From: Paenibacillus sp. OV219
GTDB taxonomy: Bacteria; Bacillota; Bacilli; Paenibacillales; Paenibacillaceae
Length of the DNA stretch: 64,000 nt
Assembly: GCF_900110075.1 (NCBI RefSeq)
Contig: NZ_FOCJ01000002.1
Location: 496,001-560,000 of the forward strand
Direction of reading: 5' to 3'
Position numbers and translations under genes: made by a program. The notes under the pieces were generated by a model. The model had not been told where the DNA came from. It did not search any database and saw only the letters and a list, made by a program, of their open reading frames with translations. Positions 16,938 to 25,644 of the stretch are shown in pieces; within the stretch, counting starts at the first letter, position 1, and the number at the start of each line of letters is the position of its first letter.

Positions 16938-17609
16938 ATGATGAAAGGTGTATACAACTGGATTGATGAACGTCTTGATATTACGCCGATGTGGAGGGAC
17001 GTTGCGGACCACGAAGTTCCGGAGCACGTAAACCCTGCGCATCACTTCTCTGCATTCGTGTATTGCTTCGGCGGATTGACGTTTTTCATCACTGTAATTC
17101 AAATTTTGTCGGGTATGTTCCTGACGATGTACTTCGTTCCAGATATCATTAATGCTTACAAGTCGGTCGACTATCTCCAGCATAAAGTTGCATTCGGCGG
17201 TATCGTTCGTGGCATGCATCACTGGGGCGCGAGTCTTGTAATCGTAATGATGTTCCTACACACGCTTCGCGTATTCTTTACGGGTTCCTATAAGGCACCT
17301 CGCGAAATGAACTGGGTTGTCGGTATGTTGATTTTCTTCATCATGCTCGGACTTGGTTTCACAGGCTACCTGCTTCCGTGGGATAACAAAGCTTACTTCG
17401 CGACGAAGGTCGGTATTCAAATCGCTGAATCCGTGCCGTATATCGGTACATATATCAAAGAACTGATGCAAGGCGGAGAGATCGTAGGCGCTGAAACGTT
17501 AACTCGCTTCTTCGCAATTCACGTTTTCTTCCTGCCAGGTGCGCTTCTTGCGCTTCTTGCGGCACACTTCTTTATGATCCGGAAGCAAGGTATTTCGGGA
17601 CCACTATAA
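16938..17609 (+). CDS. qcrB: Menaquinol:cytochrome c reductase, cytochrome b subunit
   Basis: Membrane cytochrome b6-type subunit of 223-224 residues with four predicted spans and two b hemes. Heme-ligating histidines lie in GMHHWGASLVIVMMFLHTLRVF (split here as GMHHWGAS and FLHTLRVF) and in the later helix with FAIHVFFLPG / AAHFFMIR. The PEWY-type quinol site is not in this half, as in b6f-like split enzymes. ATG at 16938 and 16941 are both possible; GGAGG upstream fits either. Confidence 0.97.
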   Translation: MMKGVYNWIDERLDITPMWRDVADHEVPEHVNPAHHFSAFVYCFGGLTFFITVIQILSGMFLTMYFVPDIINAYKSVDYLQHKVAFGGIVRGMHHWGASLVIVMMFLHTLRVFFTGSYKAPREMNWVVGMLIFFIMLGLGFTGYLLPWDNKAYFATKVGIQIAESVPYIGTYIKELMQGGEIVGAETLTRFFAIHVFFLPGALLALLAAHFFMIRKQGISGPL

Positions 17610-17631
17610 GCCGAAGGGAGGCATATTGCGA

Positions 17632-18510
17632 ATGGCACACGGTCACAAATCGAACGAAAAAGTCGTATTCGTTGGTGATTCGCGGGTTCGTAAAAGAACG
17701 AAGACAGGTCCGTCTATCCCTCCTGACTATTCTTCCTACCCAGGCAAATCGGAAGCATTCATTCCGAACTTCCTGCTGAAAGAATGGATGGTAGGTGTTG
17801 TTGTTCTCGTCGGATTTCTAGTTCTGACGATTGCAGAACCGGCTCCGCTTGGTTACCCTGCAGATCCTACGAATGCTGCGTTTATTCCGATGCCGGACTG
17901 GTACTTCCTGTTCCTGTATCAATTTTTGAAATTGCAATACGTATCGAAGGACTACGTCGTTCTCGGTACGGTCGGTATTCCTGGCATAGCTTTCGGCGCG
18001 CTTCTACTGGTTCCATTCCTGGATACTGGCAAAGAGCGTCGTTTCTACAGACGTCCAATTACTGCGCTTCTGATGTTTATGTCGCTGATCTCTGTCTTCT
18101 ACCTGACAAGACAATCGTGGGCTCACTATGAGCACGAGCTGCAGCTGACGAACACGGTTCCAGAGCATATCATTCGTGAAGAGAAAGCCGAGGAAGCTGC
18201 TAAGAAGGCAGCTGCATCCGGCGGTGGCGGCGAAGCAGCTGCTGTTGAAGTTCCACTCGTGGATAAAGACGATCCTGCTGTTCAAATTACACAGAAAGCG
18301 CAATGCGTGGCATGTCACGGCGCGGACCTTAAAGGTAATGAAAGTGCAGGTATTCCATCGTTCCACGGAATCGGCGATGAATTCTCCAAAGAAGAGCTTG
18401 TTGATATCGTAACGAACGGTAAAAACAACATGCCTTCATTCAAAGACAAGCTCAGCCCTGAGGAAATCGATCAGCTGACGACTTGGCTTGCTAAGCAGAA
18501 AAAAGCATAA
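17632..18510 (+). CDS. qcrC: Menaquinol:cytochrome c reductase, subunit IV/cytochrome c fusion
   Basis: The 292-residue protein joins a subunit IV-like membrane part (three spans, with MPDWYFLF near residue 85 carrying the quinol-oxidation PDWY) to a C-terminal cytochrome c domain with one CVACH heme site (about residue 225) and MPSF methionine ligand. The two are linked by an Ala/Gly/Glu-rich segment. This b-c fusion is the known design of the Bacillus bc complex. ATG 17632 follows AAGGGAGG; an in-frame TTG lies two codons upstream. Confidence 0.97.
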   Translation: MAHGHKSNEKVVFVGDSRVRKRTKTGPSIPPDYSSYPGKSEAFIPNFLLKEWMVGVVVLVGFLVLTIAEPAPLGYPADPTNAAFIPMPDWYFLFLYQFLKLQYVSKDYVVLGTVGIPGIAFGALLLVPFLDTGKERRFYRRPITALLMFMSLISVFYLTRQSWAHYEHELQLTNTVPEHIIREEKAEEAAKKAAASGGGGEAAAVEVPLVDKDDPAVQITQKAQCVACHGADLKGNESAGIPSFHGIGDEFSKEELVDIVTNGKNNMPSFKDKLSPEEIDQLTTWLAKQKKA

Positions 18511-18527
18511 CTTATAGCATAAACTAA

Positions 18528-18559
18528 AACCTGATCGTTCTAAGCGATCAGGTTTTTTT
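18528..18559 (+). terminator. Intrinsic terminator after qcrC
   Basis: A 10-bp perfect stem, AACCTGATCG (18528-18537) with CGATCAGGTT (18545-18554), then T residues. Confidence 0.93.
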
Positions 18560-18584
18560 CAAATTGTTAAAGGGGTTGTTCGAC

Positions 18585-19220
18585 GTGAATGCTGCAAGTG
18601 CATTGGTAAGCCGAGAGCTGCTCACGAGCCGGCTCATGCTTTGGACGCTGTTCTGGATTAACGCGGCAGGTACGATATACGGATACATATGGTATGGCCA
18701 GCAAATTGAATATACGATTCAGAACCAGTCGCTATGGCAGGTTATTTTCGTGCCGGACAGTCCGACAGCAAGCTTGTTTTTCACCTTATCGTTACTGTTT
18801 CTGCTCTACCCTCGGCTATCGAAGCCGACTCCGATTTATATTGGTGCTCGGACCATTATTGAAGCGCTAGGCGTCGTAACCTCGATCAAATACGGATTTT
18901 GGGCGGTCACAATGATCTTGGCAGGTGGGGCACAAGGCGATCAGCTGCAATGGGAGCATTATATGCTCATCGTTTCACACCTCGGGATGGCAATTGAAGC
19001 GCTGCTGTTCATCCGTTTCTTCATTTTTGGCCGCTTTGCTGCTTTTCTGGCGCTTGTGTGGCTGCTGCTCAATGATTCGATTGATTACACTTACTTTGTA
19101 TTTCCGTGGCTTCCGGACGAGCTGGAGAACAATATCGGAGCGATTCAATCGTTTACGATGGGTCTCTCTGTTATAAGCTTACTGCTGACGTGGCTGTTTA
19201 TATCGTTTAGAAAGGTCTAA
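18585..19220 (+). CDS. ypjA: DUF1405 integral membrane protein (YpjA-like)
   Basis: A 211-residue membrane protein with about six hydrophobic spans, for example LMLWTLFWINAAGTIYGYIWYG, LFFTLSLLFLLYPRL and SVISLLLTWLFI. It corresponds to YpjA at the same place in B. subtilis (DUF1405). GTG 18585 is preferred, since AAAGGGG ends 10 nt upstream; the frame extends to TTG 18564 inside the terminator T-tract. Function unknown. ypjB follows 41 nt downstream. Confidence 0.85.
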   Translation: MNAASALVSRELLTSRLMLWTLFWINAAGTIYGYIWYGQQIEYTIQNQSLWQVIFVPDSPTASLFFTLSLLFLLYPRLSKPTPIYIGARTIIEALGVVTSIKYGFWAVTMILAGGAQGDQLQWEHYMLIVSHLGMAIEALLFIRFFIFGRFAAFLALVWLLLNDSIDYTYFVFPWLPDELENNIGAIQSFTMGLSVISLLLTWLFISFRKV

Positions 19221-19261
19221 GATTGGACATCCCCCCATAAATTATTAGGGGAGGGATGAGC

Positions 19262-20182
19262 ATGAGAGCATCATCGTTGTTCGCGCTGCTCTGCAGTGCA
19301 GTGATAATAGGAGTATTTGCGATGGGTGGCTTCGCTTCGCAAGCTGCAGCTGCGGCACCAACTCCCGCTGTTGAGAATACGGCGTCGGACAAGCTGGGCA
19401 GCAGCCCGCTATCGAAGCTGAGTCAGCTGATGGATCAGCTGTATACGGCTGCAAACGATGCTAACCGTCAAGTCGTGTACACGCTGTTACAGCGGATCGA
19501 AGGGCTGAGCGCAAACGAAGCTGTCCGTAAAAATGGAACAGAAGCGGGCTGGGCTGCATTCGATCAAACCGTGAAGCAGATGAAGCAAAGGGTCTCTGAG
19601 AAAGGGGCGAGTCAGCAATGGTATCTCGAGGCAGCGAAACTCAAGCTCGCGAGTGATGCGCTCTATCGTCCGACAGTACCACTATGGCTGCAATATGAAG
19701 GCGTGCTGAAGGATGATGAGAACCGTATTAAAGTTGCTTGGCAATCCCAGATCGAAGGCCATGTAGCAGCGGCTAAAGTGAACCTGGATATCTATCGCGA
19801 TCATATGGATCGTTTCGAAATAGCAGCACTTATGCAGCGCGATGAGGCTCAGATTCAAGCGGTGAAGGCTCAAATTACGTACACGGAGCGGATCTTGGCA
19901 GCAGTGGATGGGAGAACGGTGAAGCCGCAAGAGGTGATATACGCGCTGAATGGGCTTGATTCTGCTGCGAGCCGGCTGTTCCGGCTATCGGATGGCCAAC
20001 CTGCCTTGGCCGAAGCGATAACGCCGGGTATGACAATTGGCGAATATCGCAGAGGCAGCGGTCAGATTGTTGAAATGTTCATCGCGGCTTTCGTAATGGG
20101 CATTCTTGGCTTTGCGGGCTGGCGCAAATATAGCATCTACCGTGATGAGGGAGAATCGGTGTCCCGCAATAAGTTTAAATAA
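19262..20182 (+). CDS. ypjB: Sporulation protein YpjB-like, exported
   Basis: 306 residues with an N-terminal signal peptide (LFALLCSAVIIGVFAMGGFASQAAAAA), a mostly helical extracytoplasmic domain and a C-terminal membrane anchor (about 275-295, IVEMFIAAFVMGILGFAGW) followed by a basic tail. This layout and the position after the DUF1405 gene match YpjB of B. subtilis, annotated as a sporulation protein. ATG 19262 is chosen over 19256 because AGGGGAGGG then has normal spacing. Biochemical role unknown. Confidence 0.82.
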   Translation: MRASSLFALLCSAVIIGVFAMGGFASQAAAAAPTPAVENTASDKLGSSPLSKLSQLMDQLYTAANDANRQVVYTLLQRIEGLSANEAVRKNGTEAGWAAFDQTVKQMKQRVSEKGASQQWYLEAAKLKLASDALYRPTVPLWLQYEGVLKDDENRIKVAWQSQIEGHVAAAKVNLDIYRDHMDRFEIAALMQRDEAQIQAVKAQITYTERILAAVDGRTVKPQEVIYALNGLDSAASRLFRLSDGQPALAEAITPGMTIGEYRRGSGQIVEMFIAAFVMGILGFAGWRKYSIYRDEGESVSRNKFK

Positions 20183-20218
20183 GCGGATTTTGGTGATGCG
20201 ATGGACGGAGAGGAGCGG

Positions 20219-21085
20219 CTATTCTTCCTTGAAGCCTTCTCCGAGCACTTCGTGTACGTCGGTAATAATGATAAAAGCAAGTGGGTCGATACTGCGAACA
20301 ATCGTTTTGAGCTGCCGGATTTCATGGCGGGCAACGACGCAGTATACGACCTCTTTTTGTTTGCCGGAATAGGCTCCCCTAGCCGGATAGAGCGTGACGC
20401 CGCGGTCCATCGTTTCGTTAATAAGCTTACCCATTTCTTCGCCATGATCCGTTACAACGGAGAAGGCTTTAGCTGCATATGCGCCTTCTTGAATGAAGTC
20501 AATTAGCTTGGACGCGATAAAGACGGCCACGAGCGTGTACAACACTTTCTCCTTCGGGATATAGAGCAGGGAGAGTCCAATCACGATGATATCGGACACG
20601 AGGATCACTTGTCCCATGCTCCAGCCTTTCTTTTTAGTTGCAATCCGAGCGATAATATCAACGCCGCCAGTCGTTCCGCCATATCGGAAGACGATACCAA
20701 GGCCGCTGCCCAGCGTCACTCCGGCATACAGTACAGCAAGTATGTAATCGTTTGAAGTGCGGAACGGCTCCATCCAACCGGAGGAAATGAGTTTCTCCAT
20801 TAAAGCAAGAAATACGGAGAGCGATACGGATCCGAATATCGTATAGCCGATATGCGATCGTCCGAGCACTTTCCACCCGAGAAAGTACAGCGGAATATTA
20901 AGCACGAGTGTAGTGATGGATAACGGCCAGCCGAGCGCGTAGTTTAGCAAAATCCCGACGCCCGTTACGCCGCCTTCCATGAGTTGATTAGGTATAACGA
21001 AGTACTGTAAGCCAAAAGCATAGATGGCTGTCCCCAACATGACTAGCGGAAGTGTGCGCAGGAGCTGAGAGAGATTGGTTTTCAT
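20219..21085 (-). CDS. YitT family membrane protein
   Basis: 288 residues: five to six N-terminal membrane spans (YitT domain, from LRTLPLVMLGTAIYAFGL) and a C-terminal DUF2179-type soluble domain (from KAFSVVTDHGEEM onward). The motif RYGGTTGGVDIIA is typical of the family. The gene sits where B. subtilis has ypjC, but on the opposite strand to its neighbours. Members are suggested to be transporters or stress-related membrane proteins; the substrate is unknown. A consensus promoter lies just upstream on the minus strand. Confidence 0.9.
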   Translation of the reverse strand: MKTNLSQLLRTLPLVMLGTAIYAFGLQYFVIPNQLMEGGVTGVGILLNYALGWPLSITTLVLNIPLYFLGWKVLGRSHIGYTIFGSVSLSVFLALMEKLISSGWMEPFRTSNDYILAVLYAGVTLGSGLGIVFRYGGTTGGVDIIARIATKKKGWSMGQVILVSDIIVIGLSLLYIPKEKVLYTLVAVFIASKLIDFIQEGAYAAKAFSVVTDHGEEMGKLINETMDRGVTLYPARGAYSGKQKEVVYCVVARHEIRQLKTIVRSIDPLAFIIITDVHEVLGEGFKEE

Positions 21086-21134
21086 CTAAGATGCTACTCC
21101 TTTCAAATGGTTGCAAAATGATAAAGGCTATAAC

Positions 21135-21163
21135 ATAGTATGTCTCTTTGTAGGGATTGTCAA
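21135..21163 (-). promoter_or_regulatory. Sigma-A promoter of the yitT-family gene
   Basis: Read on the minus strand: TTGACA (21163-21158), 17 nt, TACTAT (21140-21135). It points to the start codon at 21085. Confidence 0.78.
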
Positions 21164-21218
21164 AAGCATTGTTTTCAAAAGCGCTTTGATATAACATATG
21201 GGAAGAGAAGTTGGTTGT

Positions 21219-21296
21219 CCAAGTGAAAACGGCTGTCGCCCTCCTTTGGAGGCAAAAGCTTACGTTTCGCGGAGACATGATAGAAATTTGTACAAG
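21219..21296 (+). repeat. Structured dispersed element, copy A
   Basis: A 78-nt sequence that recurs in opposite orientation at 24287-24362. Outside the central loop the copies differ at about five positions. It can fold as AACGGCT with AGC..CGTT enclosing a hairpin GCCTCC-TTT-GGAGGC. Copy B has a different central hairpin (GCCG..CGGC), so pairing is kept while sequence changes. It lies between the yitT promoter and the mazG-like gene and overlaps no gene. It may be a mobile repeat or a structured RNA. Confidence 0.8.
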
Positions 21297-21339
21297 TAAA
21301 GCATGTAAATTCTATTATGTCAAGAAAGGATGTTACACG

Positions 21340-21675
21340 TTGTCTGAGAAATCGATGGCAGACCTGCAGCGCGAGGTTGACGACTATATTTCGCAGTTTA
21401 AGGAAGGTTACTTCAGCCCATTATCAATGCTTGCGAGAATGAGCGAGGAAGTAGGCGAGCTTGCGCGCGAAGTGAACCATCATTATGGCGAGAAGCCGAA
21501 GAAAGCGGATGAAGCTGATAATTCCATCGAGATGGAGCTCGGCGATATACTATTTATCGTCATTTGCTTCGCAAATTCTTTAGGCATCGATCTTGCGGAA
21601 GCGCATGACCGCGTTATGAATAAGTTTAATACTCGGGATGCGGATCGTTGGACGCGAAAAAACGTCGAACAGTAA
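21340..21675 (+). CDS. MazG-like nucleotide pyrophosphohydrolase
   Basis: A 111-residue all-alpha NTP pyrophosphatase of the MazG/dUTPase superfamily, corresponding to ypjD at this locus in B. subtilis. Metal-binding residues lie in SEEVGELAREV and in MELGDILFIV. TTG 21340 is chosen as start because AGAAAGGAT ends 8 nt before it; the frame stays open upstream through the repeat element, which is not coding. Likely hydrolyses canonical or damaged nucleoside triphosphates; the substrate is not determinable. A TPR gene follows. Confidence 0.88.
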   Translation: MSEKSMADLQREVDDYISQFKEGYFSPLSMLARMSEEVGELAREVNHHYGEKPKKADEADNSIEMELGDILFIVICFANSLGIDLAEAHDRVMNKFNTRDADRWTRKNVEQ

Positions 21676-21729
21676 CTCACCTCCTTACATATGCTGTACC
21701 ATCAACCTGTGTACAAGGAGGATGGGCGG

Positions 21730-22278
21730 ATGGACGGAGATAGCAGCAGCATTAAGAAAGCTTACGAAGCCATCCTAAGCGGCGATTTTGAACAGGCAAT
21801 CCTACACTTCGAAGAGGCGATTGCGCTGGAACCAACGAATGGAGCGGCGTATTACAAATGCTCCATCACTTGCGCCCGCAGCGGAAAATGGCAGAAATCG
21901 CTTACGCTTGCAGAGCAGGCCGTACGCTTGAATCCGGAACAAATGGAATACCAGTTTCATCTGGAAAATGTAAAAGCAAAAGCACTCGTAATTGAAGCGG
22001 AGAGCATCTTGTCGAACAGTCCGGCGCGCACCGAAGATGCGCTGGAACTGTTACACGAAGCTTCAAGGCTGGACCCACTTAATATAGAAGCGCTGCTCAT
22101 GCTTGGCGCTGCGTATGCGACGCTTAGCCGCTACGATGAAGCGGCCGCTTGCGCACGTGATGCAGTTCGGCTCGAGCCGGAGCATTCCGCAGCCCGGAGG
22201 CTGTTTGCAGATATGAACCGCCAGAGTCGGACACTGCGAGCGAAGAGTGGGCGAACTAAACGGAGAAGGAACAGGTGA
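21730..22278 (+). CDS. TPR-repeat protein
   Basis: 182 residues with about three to four tetratricopeptide repeats (AYEAILSGDFEQAILHFEEAI; a second from AAYYKCSITCARSGKWQKSL; a last one near residue 130). It ends in a very basic tail (KSGRTKRRRNR). TPRs mediate protein contacts; partner unknown. ATG 21730 follows AAGGAGG at good spacing. The end overlaps dapB (GTGA). The basic tail could bind nucleic acid or membrane, but that is speculation. Confidence 0.85.
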   Translation: MDGDSSSIKKAYEAILSGDFEQAILHFEEAIALEPTNGAAYYKCSITCARSGKWQKSLTLAEQAVRLNPEQMEYQFHLENVKAKALVIEAESILSNSPARTEDALELLHEASRLDPLNIEALLMLGAAYATLSRYDEAAACARDAVRLEPEHSAARRLFADMNRQSRTLRAKSGRTKRRRNR

Positions 22279-23090
22279 AACTTGTGTCAAATGAACAAAT
22301 TCGCGTTGCAGTAGTTGGAGCAAGCGGCCGAATGGGCAGAGAAGTTGTGAAAATGGTACTACAAGACGAAATGCTGACACTGGCTGCAGCGGTATCACCT
22401 TCCGCTGGTCCGATCGATGCAGGCACATTGGTCGGACTCCAGCCATGCGGAGTAACGGTAAGCGCTGATCTTGAAGCGGCGCTTGCAGAGGCGAACGCTG
22501 ACGTGCTCGTTGATTTCACTGTCCCACATGCTGCTTATGGCAATACTAGAACGGCAATCGCTCATGGCGTTCGCCCAATTATGGGTACAACGGGCTTCAC
22601 GCCGGAGCAGATCACTGAGCTGGACGAGCTATGTAAGGAGAAGGGAATCGGCGGCTTGATCGCACCGAACTTCTCTATTGGCGCCATTCTAATGATGCAA
22701 TTCGCGGCGCAAGCTGCCAAATATATGCCTCATGTTGAAATTATCGAATATCATGGCGATCAGAAGCTTGATGCGCCATCGGGTACGTCAATCAAGACCG
22801 CTGAGCTGATCTCGGCGTCGCGTCAAGAGCTCCGTCAAGGCAATCCGAAGGAAGAAGAAGTTATCGAAGGCGCACGTGGCGGCTATTATAATGGATTCCG
22901 TATACATAGTGTTCGTTTGCCAGGCGTATTTGCACAGCAAGAAGTGGTGTTTGGAGGATACGGCCAAACATTGAAGATCCGTCATGATTCCTATGAGCGT
23001 GCCGGATATATGCCGGGCGTGAGTGTAGCATGCAAGAAAGTAATGACTTATACGGGACTTATTTATGGATTCGAGCATTTAATGGACTAA
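22275..23090 (+). CDS. dapB: 4-hydroxy-tetrahydrodipicolinate reductase
   Basis: NAD(P)H-dependent reductase of the lysine/DAP pathway, which also supplies dipicolinate for spores. Residues 9-20 form the dinucleotide fold (VAVVGASGRMGRE). The substrate motif reads EYHGDQKLDAPSGTS near residue 160. Most bacterial DapB proteins have two consecutive His here (HH); the first, the catalytic one, is kept, but the second is Gly. GTG 22275 overlaps the preceding stop; GTG 22284 is an alternative. mgsA follows, as in B. subtilis. Confidence 0.95.
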   Translation: MKLVSNEQIRVAVVGASGRMGREVVKMVLQDEMLTLAAAVSPSAGPIDAGTLVGLQPCGVTVSADLEAALAEANADVLVDFTVPHAAYGNTRTAIAHGVRPIMGTTGFTPEQITELDELCKEKGIGGLIAPNFSIGAILMMQFAAQAAKYMPHVEIIEYHGDQKLDAPSGTSIKTAELISASRQELRQGNPKEEEVIEGARGGYYNGFRIHSVRLPGVFAQQEVVFGGYGQTLKIRHDSYERAGYMPGVSVACKKVMTYTGLIYGFEHLMD

Positions 23091-23153
23091 CAGCTTCCCT
23101 CTTGGCAAGCTGCTATAGAGAGAAACCGCGGATACGAGAGAGGTGCTTAGAGA

Positions 23154-23570
23154 ATGAATATCGCGTTTATTGCCCACGATCGAAAGAAAGATGAAATGGT
23201 CAATTTCGTAACGGCCTATGAGCATGTGTTTCATGGACATACCTTATATTCGACTGGTACGACCGGTACCCGCATTATGGAACAGACAAAGCTGTCCCTC
23301 CACCGCTTTATGTCAGGGCCGCTTGGCGGCGACCAGCAGATCGGCGCACTCGTTGCGCAGAACGAAATGGACCTTATTATTTTCTTGCGAGATCCATTGA
23401 TGGCACAGCCGCATGAGCCGGATATTATTGCACTGCTTCGCCTTTGCGATGTGCAGGGCATTCCGGTGGCGACTAACGTAGCAACAGCCGAGCTGCTCGT
23501 GCGCGCATTGCAGCGCGGCGACTTTGCATGGCGGGAACTCGTCCACAAATATAAGCCGGGTGAGAATTGA
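23154..23570 (+). CDS. mgsA: Methylglyoxal synthase
   Basis: Converts dihydroxyacetone phosphate to methylglyoxal and phosphate, a bypass that relieves sugar-phosphate stress. The 138-residue length is typical. Motifs: [11 protein letters not shown] near the start, the phosphate-binding STGTTGTRI (about residues 42-50) and [13 protein letters not shown] with a catalytic Asp. In Bacillus, methylglyoxal is detoxified through bacillithiol, and the two bacillithiol genes follow directly; the stop overlaps bshB1. Confidence 0.96.
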   Translation: MNIAFIAHDRKKDEMVNFVTAYEHVFHGHTLYSTGTTGTRIMEQTKLSLHRFMSGPLGGDQQIGALVAQNEMDLIIFLRDPLMAQPHEPDIIALLRLCDVQGIPVATNVATAELLVRALQRGDFAWRELVHKYKPGEN

Positions 23571-24265
23571 TGAGCACGATTGATATATTAGCATTTGGCG
23601 CGCATCCCGACGATGTTGAGATTGGCATGGGCGGTACCATTGCCAAGCATGTGCAAGCTGGCTACAAAGTAGCCATATGTGACTTAACAGAAGCGGAGAT
23701 GTCTTCGAACGGCACCGTGGAGACGAGGCGGCAGGAAGCAGCCGAAGCTTCTGCGGTGCTTGGTCTATCCGATCGCTCCGTGCTCAGACTGCCGGACCGG
23801 GGCTTAACAGGCTCATCGGAGCAGCTCGCTGCAATCGTCACCGAAATCCGCCGGGTTCGTCCGCGTCTCGTGTTCGCGCCGTATTGGTCGGACCGTCACC
23901 CGGACCATGTCATCTGCAGCCGGCTGATCGAAGAGGCGGTCTTCAACGCGAAGCTTCGTAATTACTTGCCGGAGCTGCCGCCAGTACAAGTCGAGCATCT
24001 GTACTTCTATTACATCAATGACCAGAACGATGTCAGCTTGATTACGGACATTAGTGAGCATATGGAAACGAAGATTCGTGCGCTGCAAGCATACCGCTCG
24101 CAATTCGCGCCGCCAGCGGAAGGCGAAGACCGTGTGCGGACCCCGCTGACAGATCGCTATATCCAGCGCGTTGAAGCAAGAGATATGCTGCTTGGACAGA
24201 TGAGAGGGTTCGGATACGGCGAAGGATTTGCAATTAGGCGCCCGCATGCGGTAACTTTATTTTAA
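23570..24265 (+). CDS. bshB1: Bacillithiol biosynthesis deacetylase
   Basis: Zinc-dependent deacetylase that makes GlcN-malate from GlcNAc-malate, step two of bacillithiol synthesis. The 231-residue LmbE-like protein has the metal motif GAHPDDVEIGMGGT at residues 9-22 and SDRHPDHVICS later. ATG 23570 overlaps the mgsA stop. bshA follows after an intergenic gap that holds copy B of the structured repeat and a promoter, so bshA may be separately transcribed. Confidence 0.95.
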   Translation: MSTIDILAFGAHPDDVEIGMGGTIAKHVQAGYKVAICDLTEAEMSSNGTVETRRQEAAEASAVLGLSDRSVLRLPDRGLTGSSEQLAAIVTEIRRVRPRLVFAPYWSDRHPDHVICSRLIEEAVFNAKLRNYLPELPPVQVEHLYFYYINDQNDVSLITDISEHMETKIRALQAYRSQFAPPAEGEDRVRTPLTDRYIQRVEARDMLLGQMRGFGYGEGFAIRRPHAVTLF

Positions 24266-24286
24266 CATTTTTTAATTTTTAAGTTT

Positions 24287-24362
24287 CTCGTACAAATTTC
24301 AATAATGTCTCCGCGAAACGTAGGCTTTTGCCGAAAGAACGGCGACAGCCGTTTACACTTGG
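24287..24362 (-). repeat. Structured dispersed element, copy B (inverted)
   Basis: Reverse-strand counterpart of the element at 21219-21296 (76 nt). The central hairpin is GCCG-TTCTTT-CGGC, in place of the six-base-pair hairpin of copy A. The flanks AACGGCTGTC and GCAAAAGC-YTACGTTTCGCGG are conserved. The two copies enclose mazG-like, TPR, dapB, mgsA and bshB1 as a 3-kb inverted pair. Confidence 0.8.
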
Positions 24363-24378
24363 TAAGCTTGTTCTATTT

Positions 24379-24406
24379 TTGAATGTAAAGCTGAATTATT
24401 TATTAT
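24379..24406 (+). promoter_or_regulatory. Likely promoter of bshA
   Basis: TTGAAT (24379-24384), 16-nt spacer, TATTAT (24401-24406), 47 nt upstream of the bshA start. One -35 mismatch group and a slightly short spacer make it moderate. Confidence 0.5.
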
Positions 24407-24453
24407 TGGCATATACATAGGCAGTAGCGTTGTAACAACAGGGGGTGTGAAGC

Positions 24454-25614
24454 ATGGCTAAACGCTTAAAAATCGGCATTACATGTTATCCGACATTAGG
24501 CGGTTCAGGCGTTGTCGCAACGGAGCTGGGGAAGCTTCTTGCAGAGAAGGGGCACGAAATTCATTTTATTACGCACAGCGTGCCGTTCCGTTTGGGGCAA
24601 TTCCAGAAAAATATATTTTACCATGAGGTTGAAGTTAACGATTACTATGTCTTCCGTTATCCGCCCTACGATCTTTCACTAGCAAGCAAAATGGCTCAGG
24701 TTGCGAAGATGCAGAAGCTCGATCTGCTGCATGTGCATTACGCGGTACCGCATGCGGTATGCGCGTATTTGGCGAAACAGATGGTTGGCGACGAGCTGCG
24801 GACAGTCACGACGCTGCATGGCACAGATATTACGGTGCTTGCGCAGGATGAATCGCTGAAGGACCTCATTCGCATGGGTATTAACAAGAGCGATGCCGTT
24901 ACGGCTGTTTCGAACGATCTGATTAAAGAAACGCGCGAGCTGCTCGATATTGATAAGCCGATTGAATTGACGTATAACTTTGTTGATAAACGAGTCTACT
25001 ATCCGCGTGAATGCAGCTCGCTTCGCAGTGATTTTGCGAGCAAGGATGAGAAGATTCTGATGCATATCTCGAACTTCCGTCCGGTTAAACGGCTAAACGA
25101 TGTCATTGATATATTCGCAAAAGTCGTGAAAGAAGTGCCGAGCCGCCTGCTTCTCGTCGGTGAAGGACCGGATCTGCCGAAAGTGCAGATGCGCATTAAT
25201 CAGCTTGGCTTGCAGGACCGTGTTCATTTCCTCGGCAAGCAGGATGATGTTGCACAGGTCATCTCGATTGCGGATGTGATGCTGCTCCCTTCGGAGAAGG
25301 AAAGCTTCGGCCTTGTTGCGCTAGAAGCGATGGCATGCGGCGTTCCGACGATCGGCTCGATCGCTGGGGGTATTCCGGAGCTAGTCACACATGGTGAAAC
25401 CGGCTTCCTGTCTCCGATTGGCGATACCGACGATATGGCATATAACGCCATTAAACTGTTGCGCAGCGAAGGGATGTACGCGAAAATCCGCGAGGCGTGC
25501 CTCAATCGTGCTCGCCGCCAATTCTGCAATGATCTGATAACGGCAGAATACGAGCGAATCTATTACAAGGTGCTTGGAATCGAAGCTGATATTCCTGTAC
25601 CTGTCTGTGAATAA
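24454..25614 (+). CDS. bshA: N-acetyl-alpha-D-glucosaminyl L-malate synthase
   Basis: GT4 glycosyltransferase that joins UDP-GlcNAc to L-malate, first step of bacillithiol synthesis. The 386 residues show the N-terminal GITCYPTLGGSGVVATELGK, the VGEGPDLPKV region, and the EX7E motif in LPSEKESFGLVALEAMACG near residue 285. The length is typical. GGGGGTG precedes ATG. bshC is not in the window. Confidence 0.96.
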   Translation: MAKRLKIGITCYPTLGGSGVVATELGKLLAEKGHEIHFITHSVPFRLGQFQKNIFYHEVEVNDYYVFRYPPYDLSLASKMAQVAKMQKLDLLHVHYAVPHAVCAYLAKQMVGDELRTVTTLHGTDITVLAQDESLKDLIRMGINKSDAVTAVSNDLIKETRELLDIDKPIELTYNFVDKRVYYPRECSSLRSDFASKDEKILMHISNFRPVKRLNDVIDIFAKVVKEVPSRLLLVGEGPDLPKVQMRINQLGLQDRVHFLGKQDDVAQVISIADVMLLPSEKESFGLVALEAMACGVPTIGSIAGGIPELVTHGETGFLSPIGDTDDMAYNAIKLLRSEGMYAKIREACLNRARRQFCNDLITAEYERIYYKVLGIEADIPVPVCE

Positions 25615-25644
25615 GAAGGTTGGTCAAAAAGGAGGGAGAGCCTG

